Origin: Sphingomonas sp. Leaf9
GTDB taxonomy: Bacteria; Pseudomonadota; Alphaproteobacteria; Sphingomonadales; Sphingomonadaceae
Reading direction: 5' to 3'
DNA length: 64,000 bases
Assembly (NCBI RefSeq): GCF_001421355.1
Contig: NZ_LMKC01000002.1
Coordinates: 493,720 to 557,719 of the forward strand
This document shows, piece by piece, positions 36,323 to 45,340 of the stretch (position 1 is the first letter of the stretch; each line of letters opens with the position of its first letter). Under the pieces are notes generated by a model that saw nothing but the letters and a program-made list of their open reading frames with translations, made no database searches and was not told the origin of the DNA. Made by a program: the position numbers and the translations under genes.

Positions 36323-37522
36323 TCAGTCGAACAGCGGCCGCATCGGATTGCCGATCAGGCCGCTGACCATCGCCGCCTGGATGCGCGTCGCGGGCCACAG
36401 TTTCGATAGCGGCCCGACGATCCGGTCGCGCACGAACGGCAGGATGCGGCTGTCGGACTGGTAGACCGGCGTGAACAATGCGGTCAGCCCCTGATAGAGA
36501 TGGACGTGCCGCCGCCGCATCGCGACCGCATCGGCCAGCGCGGCGGGGATGTCGGGCGCCCGCCGCAGCGCCCGCGCCACCGCCCATGCGTCGAGCAGCG
36601 CCATGTTCGCGCCCTGGCCCAGCTGCGGGCTGGCCGAATGCCACGCGTCGCCGATATGGATCATGCCCGGCTCGGCAGGGATGCGCAGCGTGCGATGGGC
36701 ATAGCGGGCGAAGGTCAGTTGCTCGCTCGACCCGATCTGGTCGAGCAGCGCCTGCGTCGCCGGCCACAGCGCGGCGACCTCCGCCTTCCACGCGTCCAGC
36801 CCCGCCGCGTGCCATGCCGCCAGCCGGTCGGCGCGCAGCGACCAGAACAGCGCCGCCTGCCGCCGCCGCGCGCCCGGAAAGCGCCCGATCGGCAGCACGC
36901 CGACCATCACGCTCGCCCGGCGATAGCGTTGTTCGAGCGCGGCAGGGTCGAAGCCGGCGTCCTCGGGCCAGTCGAGCGTGCCCCACAGCGCGCCATAGGC
37001 CAGCGCCCGGCCACAGGGCGGGGCGAGCGGGGTGAGCGTGCCCAGCGCATCGACGATCAGGTCGAACGGCGGGGTCCGTCTTCCGCCCTCCAGCACCAGC
37101 AGGCGGCGACCGCCGGCGGCGGCGTCGCTGCCGGTCACCGCGCAACCGGTTTCGATCGCGATCCCCTCGGCCGCGACCGCATCGTGGAGCAGCGCGAACA
37201 GCGCGGCGCGGTGGACCCCGACGCCGAACCCGGCGCGCTTGCCAAGCGCGGCATAGCGCACGCCCAGCACCACGCGCCCGCTTCTGCCCGCCTCGCCGTG
37301 CAGCCGGTCGATCCGCGCGCCATGGTCGAGCAGCGCGCCGTCCAGCCCGAGTTCGCGCAGCACGGCAAAGCCGGTCGGCTGGATCATCAGCCCCGATCCG
37401 ACGGCACGTGGCGCATCGAACCGTTCGAACAGCGTGACATGATGTCCGTCGCGGTGCAGCAGCAACGCGGTGGCAAGACCGGCCGGGCCGCAGCCGGCAA
37501 TGGCGATGTGGAGACGCTGCAT
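36323..37522 (-). CDS. FAD-dependent monooxygenase
   Basis: A 399-residue group A flavin monooxygenase (UbiH/PHBH type). The Rossmann motif is IAGCGPAGLATALLLHRDGH (about residues 8-27). The second FAD motif is GDAWHSASPQLGQGANMALL (about 286-305). A DG-type motif is seen as VDALGTL (about 155-161). It hydroxylates an aromatic or related compound; the substrate is unknown. It starts 9 nt after gntR and is probably the last gene of the leftward operon beginning at the TonB receptor, though its link to amino sugars is unclear. Confidence 0.88.
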   Translation of the reverse strand: MQRLHIAIAGCGPAGLATALLLHRDGHHVTLFERFDAPRAVGSGLMIQPTGFAVLRELGLDGALLDHGARIDRLHGEAGRSGRVVLGVRYAALGKRAGFGVGVHRAALFALLHDAVAAEGIAIETGCAVTGSDAAAGGRRLLVLEGGRRTPPFDLIVDALGTLTPLAPPCGRALAYGALWGTLDWPEDAGFDPAALEQRYRRASVMVGVLPIGRFPGARRRQAALFWSLRADRLAAWHAAGLDAWKAEVAALWPATQALLDQIGSSEQLTFARYAHRTLRIPAEPGMIHIGDAWHSASPQLGQGANMALLDAWAVARALRRAPDIPAALADAVAMRRRHVHLYQGLTALFTPVYQSDSRILPFVRDRIVGPLSKLWPATRIQAAMVSGLIGNPMRPLFD

Positions 37523-37531
37523 CGCGTCAGC

Positions 37532-38260
37532 CTATACCTCGTTCAGCTCCGTGACGAATTCATAGCGGTCGCCACGATAGACCGAGCGGGTGAATTCGAC
37601 GATCCGCCCGTCGGACAGGCGGGTGCGACGTTCGATCCGCAGCACCTCGGACAATTGCTCGATCGACAGGATGCCCGCCTCGGTCGCGGTGGCGAGCGAG
37701 GCGCGCACCCGTTGCGTGCCGCCGACCGGGCGAAAGCCATGCGCCTCCAGTGCTTCATAAAGCGAATCCTGCAACCGGGCGAGGTCGGGCATGAACTCGG
37801 CCGGCACCACGGCATGTTCGATCGCCAGCGGATCGCCGCCCGACAGCCGCACCCGGCCCAGCCGCGCAACGCGGGTATCGGCCGCGACCTCCAACGCGGC
37901 AGCCTCCTCCTCGGTCGGCACCGCATAGCTCTTGTAGATCCACACGACGCCGGGCGCCTCGCCACGCAGCCGGGCATCGTCGCTGAAGCTGGTCAGCCGG
38001 CTGCCGCGCGCCTCGATCCGGGGGGCGACGAAGGTACCCGACCCCTGCTTGCGCACGACGATGCCTTCGTCGATCAGCTGCTGGATGCCCTTGCGCACCG
38101 TCACCCGCGACAGCCCCGCCATCTCGCTCAGGTCGCGTTCGGAGGGGAGGGCGCCGCCCGGCCCGATCCCGCCGTCGCTGATATGATCGCGCAGACTGCG
38201 GGCGAGCTGCAGGTAGAGCGGCGTGTCCTCGTCACTGCTGGGCCATGCGATCTGGCGCAT
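37532..38260 (-). CDS. GntR/HutC-family regulator
   Basis: A 242-residue regulator. The N-terminal winged helix covers about residues 12-80 (LPSERDLSEMAGLSRVTVRK, then GIQQLIDEGIVVRKQGSGTF). The C-terminal UTRA effector domain covers about 95-235. This group includes NagR/DasR, which respond to GlcNAc-6-P or GlcN-6-P. MurQ makes GlcNAc-6-P, so feedback sensing is likely (inference). The start overlaps the murQ stop by one base (TGATG). Confidence 0.88.
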   Translation of the reverse strand: MRQIAWPSSDEDTPLYLQLARSLRDHISDGGIGPGGALPSERDLSEMAGLSRVTVRKGIQQLIDEGIVVRKQGSGTFVAPRIEARGSRLTSFSDDARLRGEAPGVVWIYKSYAVPTEEEAAALEVAADTRVARLGRVRLSGGDPLAIEHAVVPAEFMPDLARLQDSLYEALEAHGFRPVGGTQRVRASLATATEAGILSIEQLSEVLRIERRTRLSDGRIVEFTRSVYRGDRYEFVTELNEV

Positions 38261-39141
38261 CAGCCGATCGCCGCGATCGCGGCGTCCAGCCGCCCGTGAT
38301 GTGCGTCGAGCAACGCCGCCGCCGCATCCGGCACCAGCCCGCGCGCGATCAGCACCGCGCGGCGAATGTCGTTGCCGCCGCGCGCCAGCGCATCGGCGGC
38401 GGCAGACGCCTCGATCCCGGTCAGCTCCGCCACCATCGCCCGCGCACGGCGCAGCAGCTTGGCGTTCGACACCCGCATCGCGACCATCCGCCCGTCATAG
38501 ACGAGGCCCAAGCGGATCATGATCGTGGTCGACAAGAGGTTCAGCGCGGCCTTCTGCGCCGTCCCCGCCTTCATCCGGGTCGATCCGGCGATGATCTCGC
38601 TGCCCGTCGCGGCGACCACGACATGCTCGGCCGCCTGCGTCAGTGGCGTCGCGGGGTTGTTGGCAATGCCGATGGTCAGTGCGCCCGCGTCCCGAGCCGC
38701 CGTGATCGCGGCGACCGTAAAGGGCGTCCGTCCGCTCGCCGCCACGCCGATCATCACGTCCTCAGCGCCGATCCCGGCGGCGGCAACCTCCACCCGCGCG
38801 GCATCGGCGTCATCCTCTGCGCCTTCCCTTGCACGGGTCAGCGCATCGGCACCACCGGCCATCAGGAACACCAGCCGCTCGCCCGGCCAGCCAAAGGTCG
38901 GGTGCAGCTCGGTCCCATCCTGCACCGCCAGCCGCCCCGACGTACCGGCACCCACGAACACCAGCCGCCCGGCCGTCGCCAGCCTGGTCGCAGCAGCGTC
39001 CGCAGCGGCGGCAATGGCGGCGGTCTGCGTCTGCAGCGCGGCGATCGCCGCCATCTGCCCCTCCAGCATCGCCTCGACCGCGCACGTCGTCGGCCAGTGT
39101 TCGACGCCGCGATAGCGGGGGTCCAGCGTTTCGGTATTCAT
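38260..39141 (-). CDS. murQ: N-acetylmuramic acid 6-phosphate etherase
   Basis: A 293-residue SIS-domain lyase that cleaves MurNAc-6-P to GlcNAc-6-P and D-lactate. Diagnostic segments are VFVGAGTSGRLAVQDGTELH (about residues 60-79), ASGRTPFTVAAI (about 134-145) and the KAGTAQKAALNLLSTT helix (about 189-204). The start at 39141 (MNTETLDPRYRG) fits the family; ATGA overlaps the symporter stop by 4 nt. No AnmK or MurK kinase is in the window, so the phosphate must be added elsewhere. Confidence 0.93.
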   Translation of the reverse strand: MNTETLDPRYRGVEHWPTTCAVEAMLEGQMAAIAALQTQTAAIAAAADAAATRLATAGRLVFVGAGTSGRLAVQDGTELHPTFGWPGERLVFLMAGGADALTRAREGAEDDADAARVEVAAAGIGAEDVMIGVAASGRTPFTVAAITAARDAGALTIGIANNPATPLTQAAEHVVVAATGSEIIAGSTRMKAGTAQKAALNLLSTTIMIRLGLVYDGRMVAMRVSNAKLLRRARAMVAELTGIEASAAADALARGGNDIRRAVLIARGLVPDAAAALLDAHHGRLDAAIAAIG

Positions 39142-40700
39142 GGCAGGAGTCCATCCGGTTGGCCCCGCCCCGCCGGGGCAGCGCAGACGAGGAATGCGAC
39201 CAGCGTGCCGATGCACAGCTGAAACGGAAAGGCGAGGCCGGTCAGCACGCCCGGCAGCCCGATGGCGCGCGCGATGCCCGGTTGCAGCAGCACGATCACC
39301 GCAAAACCGACCAGCAACGCCGCCACCACCGACCCGCTGGTCCCCCGCGCGGTAAATAACGCGGTGAAATACACCCCCAGCAGCCCGGCATAGGTGAACA
39401 CCATCACCTGCAACGCGAACTCCAGCAGGCCCATGCTGCTATGCCGCTGCCAGTAATAGGAGGCGACCGCCATCACGAGCATCGCGAGGCCGATCACCCC
39501 CATGCCCGCGCGCCCGGCGCTGACATAATGCCGCTCCGCCACGCTCCCGCGCCGTTCGCGCCACGGGCGATAGAAATCCTGCACCAGCACCGACGACATC
39601 GCGTTCAGCGCCGAATTGGTCGTCGCGACCGCGGCCGCGCAGATGCCGATCGTCACCAGCCCGCGCAAACCGCCCGGCAGCTCCGTCAGGATATAGTGCA
39701 TGAAGATGCTGATCTTCTCGCCCCCGAATGCCTGGCCCGCCGTGGCGGCGGCACCGCCCATCAGGTCGGGTCGGTTATAGAAGATATGGAGTAACAATCC
39801 GATGACGATGAACAGCCCGACCGTCGGGATCGTCGCGAACACCGACAGGTACAGTCCCTTCGCGCCGGTCTTCGCATCCTTGCACGCCAGCAGCCGCTGG
39901 GTCGTGTCCTGGTCCATGCCTGCATTGGCGATGTAGAGGAGCGTGATCCCGGTCACGATCGCCAGCAGCGAAAACGGCCGCGACACATCCAGCGAGAAAT
40001 CGAACAGCCGCAGCTTGTCGACGCCGCCCGGTGCGCTGCGCAGCGCATCGATAATCGCCTCGTTCGACGCCGGGATCGATAGCCGCAGGAACACCAGCAC
40101 CGCGATCGCCGACCCCAGATACACGATGAACTGGATCAGGTCGTTCCACAGGACCGACTTCAACCCGCCGACAAAGGTGAACAGGACGCTGGCGACCACC
40201 AGCAGCGCAGCGGCGATCAGGATGCCGGTCGCATCGACCGACCCGGTAATGACCATCGCCAGCGCGATCGCCGCCAGATACACCCGCGCACCCCCGGCAA
40301 AGACCCGCCCGACCAAGAACATGCCGCCGGCCCAGCGCGTCGCGCGGATGCCGAACCGCATCGTCAGCAGCTCATACGCCGTCGTCGCGCGGATCGCATA
40401 GAAACGCGGGATCATCACATGCGCGACGAACATCGCGCCCAGCAACCCGCCGATATTGCCGGTAAGGTAGGTCAGGTCCTTGCCATAGCCATAGTCCGGC
40501 CCGCCGAGGAACGTCGCCGCCGATTGCGTCGCCGACAACACCGACACCGCCGCCAGCCATGCGGACACATTGCCCCCGGCCAGGAAATAGTCGTGGGCCG
40601 ACGCGGTGTTGCGCGGGGTAAAGATCCACCCCCCGGCGATCAGCAGCAACAGGTACGCAGCGATGACCAGCCAGTCGGCCAGCGAAAAGGGCAGGTGCAT
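39138..40700 (-). CDS. Sodium:solute symporter (SSS family)
   Basis: A 520-residue inner-membrane transporter of the SLC5/SSS family with about thirteen to fourteen hydrophobic segments. Motifs include NTASAHDYFLAGGNVSAWLA (about residues 31-50) and SVLSATQSAATFLGGPDYGY, with the GTDDTQ-like MDQDTTQRLLAC (about 263-274). It probably imports a sugar or amino sugar with sodium. Its place between a TonB receptor and MurQ suggests MurNAc or a muropeptide-derived sugar, which is an inference. Confidence 0.88.
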   Translation of the reverse strand: MHLPFSLADWLVIAAYLLLLIAGGWIFTPRNTASAHDYFLAGGNVSAWLAAVSVLSATQSAATFLGGPDYGYGKDLTYLTGNIGGLLGAMFVAHVMIPRFYAIRATTAYELLTMRFGIRATRWAGGMFLVGRVFAGGARVYLAAIALAMVITGSVDATGILIAAALLVVASVLFTFVGGLKSVLWNDLIQFIVYLGSAIAVLVFLRLSIPASNEAIIDALRSAPGGVDKLRLFDFSLDVSRPFSLLAIVTGITLLYIANAGMDQDTTQRLLACKDAKTGAKGLYLSVFATIPTVGLFIVIGLLLHIFYNRPDLMGGAAATAGQAFGGEKISIFMHYILTELPGGLRGLVTIGICAAAVATTNSALNAMSSVLVQDFYRPWRERRGSVAERHYVSAGRAGMGVIGLAMLVMAVASYYWQRHSSMGLLEFALQVMVFTYAGLLGVYFTALFTARGTSGSVVAALLVGFAVIVLLQPGIARAIGLPGVLTGLAFPFQLCIGTLVAFLVCAAPAGRGQPDGLLP

Positions 40701-40705
40701 CGCCC

Positions 40706-43438
40706 TTACATCTTTGCCGTCAGCGTGAACCCGATCGTCCGGCCCAGAATATCATAGGTATCGGGGAAGGTGTTGAAGACCCCGCCCGCCGACACGCGCG
40801 GCGGACGACGGTCGAGCAGGTTGTAGACGCCCGCGCTCATCGTGATCGCCGGCGTGAAATCGCGCGATGCCGACAGGTCGAACGTGTCCTGCGCACCGAT
40901 CGTCTCGGTCGATCCCGCCGCGCTCGACTTCGCCCGCCCGATCCGCTGCCAGTCGAACTGGATCACGCCGTGGTCGAACAGGATGCCGATGCCGGCGGTA
41001 TGGCGGTAATCGGGCTGGACCAGGGTCGTGCCGTCGCTCGAACAGGTCGCGCCGAACGTGCCCTTGCACTGCACCGCGTTCACCGTCGGGTTCGCCTGGA
41101 TCAGGTACGACGTGACGATATTGCCCTGATAGCTGGCGCGCAGCCCGACGCCGTTCATCCATTCGGGCCGCAGCGTATAGCTGGCCGCGACGTCCAGCCC
41201 GCGCTGGAGCAGCCGCCCCAGATTCTGGTTGTTGACGAACGCGTCCTTGAACGACCCGTCGGCGTTGCGCGTCACCAGATTGCACAGCGGATTGCCGGCG
41301 CTCGGATTGGTGATGTAGCAGCTGGTGATCGCCGCGATCGGCTGGATCACGCCCACCGCACCGCGCAGGTCCAGCTCATACCAGTCGACCGTCGCATTGA
41401 AACCCGGCAGGAATGTCGGGGTCAGCACGCCGCCAATGGTCTTGGTAAAGCCCGTCTCCGGCTGGATGTCCGGATTGCCGCCGTAGAAGTAATTGCCGGT
41501 CAGGTAGCTCGACGCCGTCGAATTGGCCGCCCCTTGCGCCGGTGCACCCAGCCGGTCGCACTGTGCCCGGTTGCCGGTGCCGATGACGCACGGATCGCCG
41601 CCATAACGCGGCTTCAGTCGGTCGACGGTCACGAGATTGCTGAACGGCAGCGAAGAGGTACTGGCGGCGAACTCGCCGAAATTGGGGGTGCGCAGCACGC
41701 GCTGATACGTGCCGCGCAGCCGCAAATTGCGGTCGACCGCCCAGTTGGCCTCGACCTTCCACGTCCCGTGCGTGCCGAACAGGTCGTAATCGGACAGGCG
41801 ATACGCCCCGCCGACGTCGAACTGGCGGATGAACGGCGTGTCGTGGATCAGCGGCACGCGCAGCTCGCCGTACAACTCCTTCACGTCGAACGTGCCGGTG
41901 TACGCCGCCTGCACCCCCTGCCGATACGTATTGCCCGACAGCAGCGCGCTATCCTGCTGGATGCTTGCCGTCTCGCGGCGATACTCCGCACCAACCGCAA
42001 AGCCGATCGGCCCGGCGGGCATGGTGAACACATCGTCCAGCGTCCCGCTGACCGTCGCGGCGGTCACGAACTGGTCGCGCTTGCGGTTGAACCCGTTGAT
42101 CGGGCTGCCGAGCGCGCCTGCGATACCGGGGCGGTTGGGGCCGAAAATGTCGACCGTGTTGACGATCGATGCGAAATTATTGACCCCGCTGGCATTGGCG
42201 ACCAACCCATCGCCGCCGATGAGCGAGTTTTCGACCGACCGGCCATATTGGGCATAGACGTTCCACTGGAGGGCGCCGGTCAGCGGCCCGCGCAGCCCCG
42301 ACTGCAACTGCAACGTATCGCGTTCGGTGCGATAGGTGATGAGGCCCAGCTCGGCCAGCGATCGGCTGACATTCACCTGCGCCACGCCGTTCACGAACGT
42401 CAGCTGGCTGCGGATCGCATCGGTCAGGAACGGGTTGGTCGCGTTTATCCCGACCGTGCGGCTGACGCTGGCCGGCTGTGCGCCGGGCGTGCCGGTTTCT
42501 TCGGTGCGGGCATTGGTGAACATCGCCCGGCCGTACAGCTCGACCGCCGGGGTGATTGCGTATTTGTAGAGCGCGGCCAGGTTGATGCGCTTCAGCGGCG
42601 ATACCAGCGGATAGCTGCCCGAAATGTTCGACGTTGCCGACGGGCTGGTGGTGAACGCGCCGCTATCGGTAAAGCCGAACCGCCGTCCGCTTGCGACATC
42701 GGTGAACACGCCGCCGACATTGGGAATGGTCTGGTTCGGCGTCGCCGCCCAGTCGCGCTGTCGCGCGAGAATGCCGTCGCGCTGCGTATAATCGGCCGCG
42801 AACACCAAATTGCCACGGTCGCCGACGCTTAAGCCCAGCATCACCGACCCGCCATATTGCGCGCCGCCACGCACCGACAACCGGCTGGCGGCGGTCCCGC
42901 GCACCCCTTCGAACTCGTCGTTGAGGATGAAGTTGACGACCCCCGCCACCGCATCCGCGCCATAGACGGCGGCGGCACCGCCGGTCAGCACGTCGACCCG
43001 CTTGATGAGCGAGGCGGGAATGGCGTTGACGTCGACCGAGTTGCGGAAACTGAACGGTGCGGCGCGGGTGCCGTCGATCAGCACCAGCGACCGGCTCTGC
43101 CCGAAATTGCGCAGTTCCAGCACCTGCGCCCCGAACGCATCGCTCCCCTGCGACCCCTGCCGCACGCCGCCCGACAGCTGCGGCAGCTTGGTGGAGAAAT
43201 CCTCGATGGTCAGCGCCGATTGCAACCGGATCTGCTGCTCGCCGGTCGATGCCACCGGGCTGCTCGACACCAGCCCCGGCGTCGGGATGCGCGTGCCGGT
43301 GACGACAATCTCGCCCTGCTCATCGCCGGCGGGCGCGGTGTCGGCGGGGGCCGTCTGCGCCATCGCGACGTTGGGCAACTGCGTCAACGCCATGGCCAGC
43401 GCCGCCAGCGCGGTCGAATACCGGAACGATGAACGCAT
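40706..43438 (-). CDS. TonB-dependent outer-membrane receptor
   Basis: A 910-residue receptor. A signal peptide (about residues 1-27, ending VAMAQ) is followed by a TonB-box-like region (EIVVTGTRIPT, about 43-53). The plug domain (about 55-190) ends in GGAAAVYGADAVAGVVNFI, and a 22-stranded barrel closes with RTIGFTLTAKM. The length and GTRI/YGADA features match the oligosaccharide-type receptors abundant in sphingomonads. The ATG at 43438 gives the signal peptide. It is first of the leftward operon TBDR-symporter-murQ-gntR-FMO. It imports a substrate too large for porins, presumably an amino-sugar oligomer. Confidence 0.92.
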   Translation of the reverse strand: MRSSFRYSTALAALAMALTQLPNVAMAQTAPADTAPAGDEQGEIVVTGTRIPTPGLVSSSPVASTGEQQIRLQSALTIEDFSTKLPQLSGGVRQGSQGSDAFGAQVLELRNFGQSRSLVLIDGTRAAPFSFRNSVDVNAIPASLIKRVDVLTGGAAAVYGADAVAGVVNFILNDEFEGVRGTAASRLSVRGGAQYGGSVMLGLSVGDRGNLVFAADYTQRDGILARQRDWAATPNQTIPNVGGVFTDVASGRRFGFTDSGAFTTSPSATSNISGSYPLVSPLKRINLAALYKYAITPAVELYGRAMFTNARTEETGTPGAQPASVSRTVGINATNPFLTDAIRSQLTFVNGVAQVNVSRSLAELGLITYRTERDTLQLQSGLRGPLTGALQWNVYAQYGRSVENSLIGGDGLVANASGVNNFASIVNTVDIFGPNRPGIAGALGSPINGFNRKRDQFVTAATVSGTLDDVFTMPAGPIGFAVGAEYRRETASIQQDSALLSGNTYRQGVQAAYTGTFDVKELYGELRVPLIHDTPFIRQFDVGGAYRLSDYDLFGTHGTWKVEANWAVDRNLRLRGTYQRVLRTPNFGEFAASTSSLPFSNLVTVDRLKPRYGGDPCVIGTGNRAQCDRLGAPAQGAANSTASSYLTGNYFYGGNPDIQPETGFTKTIGGVLTPTFLPGFNATVDWYELDLRGAVGVIQPIAAITSCYITNPSAGNPLCNLVTRNADGSFKDAFVNNQNLGRLLQRGLDVAASYTLRPEWMNGVGLRASYQGNIVTSYLIQANPTVNAVQCKGTFGATCSSDGTTLVQPDYRHTAGIGILFDHGVIQFDWQRIGRAKSSAAGSTETIGAQDTFDLSASRDFTPAITMSAGVYNLLDRRPPRVSAGGVFNTFPDTYDILGRTIGFTLTAKM

Positions 43439-43510
43439 GCTCTGCTCCCTGTCTCGCACCGCCGACTCTCCCGGTCGGTGTCCCGTCCGCATGGTGCGGT
43501 CGGTTGGAGT

Positions 43511-43557
43511 ATGTATACCTGCCGGTACCAAGTAAAGAGGTGGTATCAATTTGGTAT
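43511..43557. promoter_or_regulatory. Candidate GntR operator sites
   Basis: The segment contains TGGTATCAATTTGGTAT (43541-43557, two TGGTAT half-sites 11 bp apart) and ATACCTGCCGGTACCA (43515-43530), an imperfect dyad. HutC/NagR-type GntR proteins bind TGGT...ACCA sites. It lies about 75-120 bp upstream of the receptor start. Assignment to the linked GntR is by position. Confidence 0.4.
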
Positions 43558-43596
43558 GGCATAATCCCGCCACGACCCCCGCCGCACCCCAACGTC

Positions 43597-43617
43597 ACCC
43601 CGGACTTGATCCGGGGT
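43597..43617. repeat. REP-like palindrome
   Basis: ACCCCGGA (43597-43604) and TCCGGGGT (43610-43617) form a perfect 8-bp inverted repeat around CTTGA. From general knowledge this CCCCGGAcTTGATCCGGGG unit is a very common dispersed intergenic repeat in sphingomonads and other alphaproteobacteria. No second copy was noticed in the window. Confidence 0.6.
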
Positions 43618-43842
43618 CCCGCTTCTCGGTCCCGAGGGCACGTCCCGCAAATCGGCGTTCACCCGATTGCCGACGCTGCCGATGCGCTGCACCCCTTGCT
43701 CGGCCTGCTAACTCTGGCAGCAGTCACCGTCGCAAAAGGCCCTGGATATTGTCACGGCAGTGTTCGCCCTGCCGCCAAGTGAGCAGATGAAGCCACTATG
43801 ATGCCACTTGTCATTCCATGGCAGCTGGTATCTATGTCGCCC

Positions 43843-44871
43843 ATGACCGAACCCGTACTTCCCGACCTCGGCATGATCGAGGGCCGCTTCGGCCGCCTCT
43901 GGACCCCGGACGAACGCGGCTATGTCGTCGAAACGCTCGCCGCCGCCGGTTACCGCTTCTACCATTATGGTCCAAAGGCGGATGCGTCGCTCCGCCGGAC
44001 CTGGCGCACCGCGCACGACGCGGCGCAAACCGCAGCCTTGGCGCAGCTTTCGGAGCAGGTGCGCGCAGCCGGCATGCGTTTCGGCATGGCGCTGACCCCG
44101 ATCGGCTCGACCCATCCCTTTGACGATGCGGTCCGCGCCGACATCACGCGGCGCATCGCCGATCTCGACGCGATCGGCATCGACGATCTTGCCATCCTGT
44201 TCGACGACCTGCGCGGTGACCTGCCCGAACTGGCGGCGCGGCAGGCGCAGGTCGTCAATTTCTGTGCCGGGATCACCCGTGCGACGCGGGTCTATATGTG
44301 CCCGACCTATTATTCCGACGATCCCGTGCTCGACCGCGTGTTCGGCGCGCGGCCGGTGGACTATCTCGGCGATCTCGGGCGGATGCTGGATCCCGCGGTG
44401 CAGGTTTACTGGACCGGCGAAGAGGTGTGTTCGAAGGAGATCGGCGTCGGCCATCTCCGCCGCGTCGCCGATGCGCTCGGGCGCCGCGTGTGTCTGTGGG
44501 ACAATTATCCGGTCAACGACGGGGCGCGGATGTCGCGTCACCTCCACCTGCGCGCCTTTACCGGGCGCAGCGCGGCGATCGCGCCGTGGCTGACGGGCCA
44601 TGCGATCAACCCCGCGATCCAGGCGCACCTGACCTGCATCCCCGCGCTGACGCTGCCGATGCTCTACCGCCTCGGCGAAGACTATCGCTACGCCGCCGCC
44701 TTCGCCGAAGCGGCAACCACGCTGCTGGGCAGCGAACTGGCCGACCTGCTCCAGCGCGACCTGCTGAAATTCCAGGACGCGGGCCACGACCGCTTGAACA
44801 TCCCCATCCCAAACTACCCCCCCACCACACCCCGCCACCGCGGAGGTGGTGCGATGGTTGGAGGGCCGTGA
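43843..44871 (+). CDS. GH84-like beta-N-acetylglucosaminidase
   Basis: A 342-residue protein matching the catalytic barrel of O-GlcNAcase/hyaluronidase-type glycosidases. The start is GMIEGRFGRLWTPDERGYVV (about residues 10-29). The catalytic Asp pair is in LFDDLRGDL (about 118-126). Then come MCPTYYSDD (about 154-162), VYWTGEEVCS (about 188-197) and LWDNYPVND (about 220-228). It would release terminal GlcNAc with substrate-assisted catalysis. No signal peptide is seen, so it may act in the cytoplasm. It is divergent from the TonB receptor-murQ operon and fits an amino-sugar pathway. The 3' end is proline- and glycine-rich. Confidence 0.8.
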   Translation: MTEPVLPDLGMIEGRFGRLWTPDERGYVVETLAAAGYRFYHYGPKADASLRRTWRTAHDAAQTAALAQLSEQVRAAGMRFGMALTPIGSTHPFDDAVRADITRRIADLDAIGIDDLAILFDDLRGDLPELAARQAQVVNFCAGITRATRVYMCPTYYSDDPVLDRVFGARPVDYLGDLGRMLDPAVQVYWTGEEVCSKEIGVGHLRRVADALGRRVCLWDNYPVNDGARMSRHLHLRAFTGRSAAIAPWLTGHAINPAIQAHLTCIPALTLPMLYRLGEDYRYAAAFAEAATTLLGSELADLLQRDLLKFQDAGHDRLNIPIPNYPPTTPRHRGGGAMVGGP

Positions 44872-45340
44872 TCTGATGTCGGATGCCGAAGTGCAGACGC
44901 CGCAATAGGTGGGCAGGGCGGCCCTGCCGGTCGCGGAAGTCGGCGGATGGTTACCGTGACTGCTTTTGCTGATTTAAGACGAATTGGTTTGGCTATCTGT
45001 CAATGCGATTGAACACGGCCTTTTATGGTTGGTTATGGTGGGGGGCTCGCGCAAGATTTTCCGGCTTTGGGCGAAGCCGTAGGCAGGAACGGCGCCAACG
45101 AGGCACCAACGCAGTTGGCCGCGCATTTCGCGATGGGGCAATCCGTGCATTAGACCTGTCCGTCGGTGTACGGGAACGGTGGCACGGTGGCGAACCGATG
45201 ACTTTCGTAACTGCATTTCCCTGAATGCTTGGGTGCGTAGTCGTCGTAGGTCGGGTCTGAGAAGTGCGTGCAATTGTTATTAAGCGTCGTAAGGGCCCGG
45301 TACGGTCGCCGCCAAATGCTGCAGGGGTTTAGGGGCCGTA
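44872..45340. other. Spacer between glycosidase and CRISPR array
   Basis: About 470 bp with no supported gene. It is less GC-rich around 44950-45050. It lies at the leader-distal end of the array, so it probably contains the site where the array transcript ends, but no clear terminator is visible. Confidence 0.5.

Larger units (their letters stand above)
43439..43842. other. Divergent region between TonB receptor and GH84-like gene
   Basis: About 400 bp with the receptor promoter near 43510-43560, a REP-like palindrome at 43597, and the upstream sequence of the glycosidase. The glycosidase frame is open from 43798, so its start could lie up to 15 codons upstream of the one chosen. Confidence 0.5.

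Noticed and set aside
36500..38299. 599-codon plus-strand open frame
   Set aside because: Antisense to the FAD monooxygenase and GntR genes.
40970..42832. 620-codon plus-strand open frame
   Set aside because: Antisense to the TonB receptor, which has an unambiguous signal peptide, plug and barrel.
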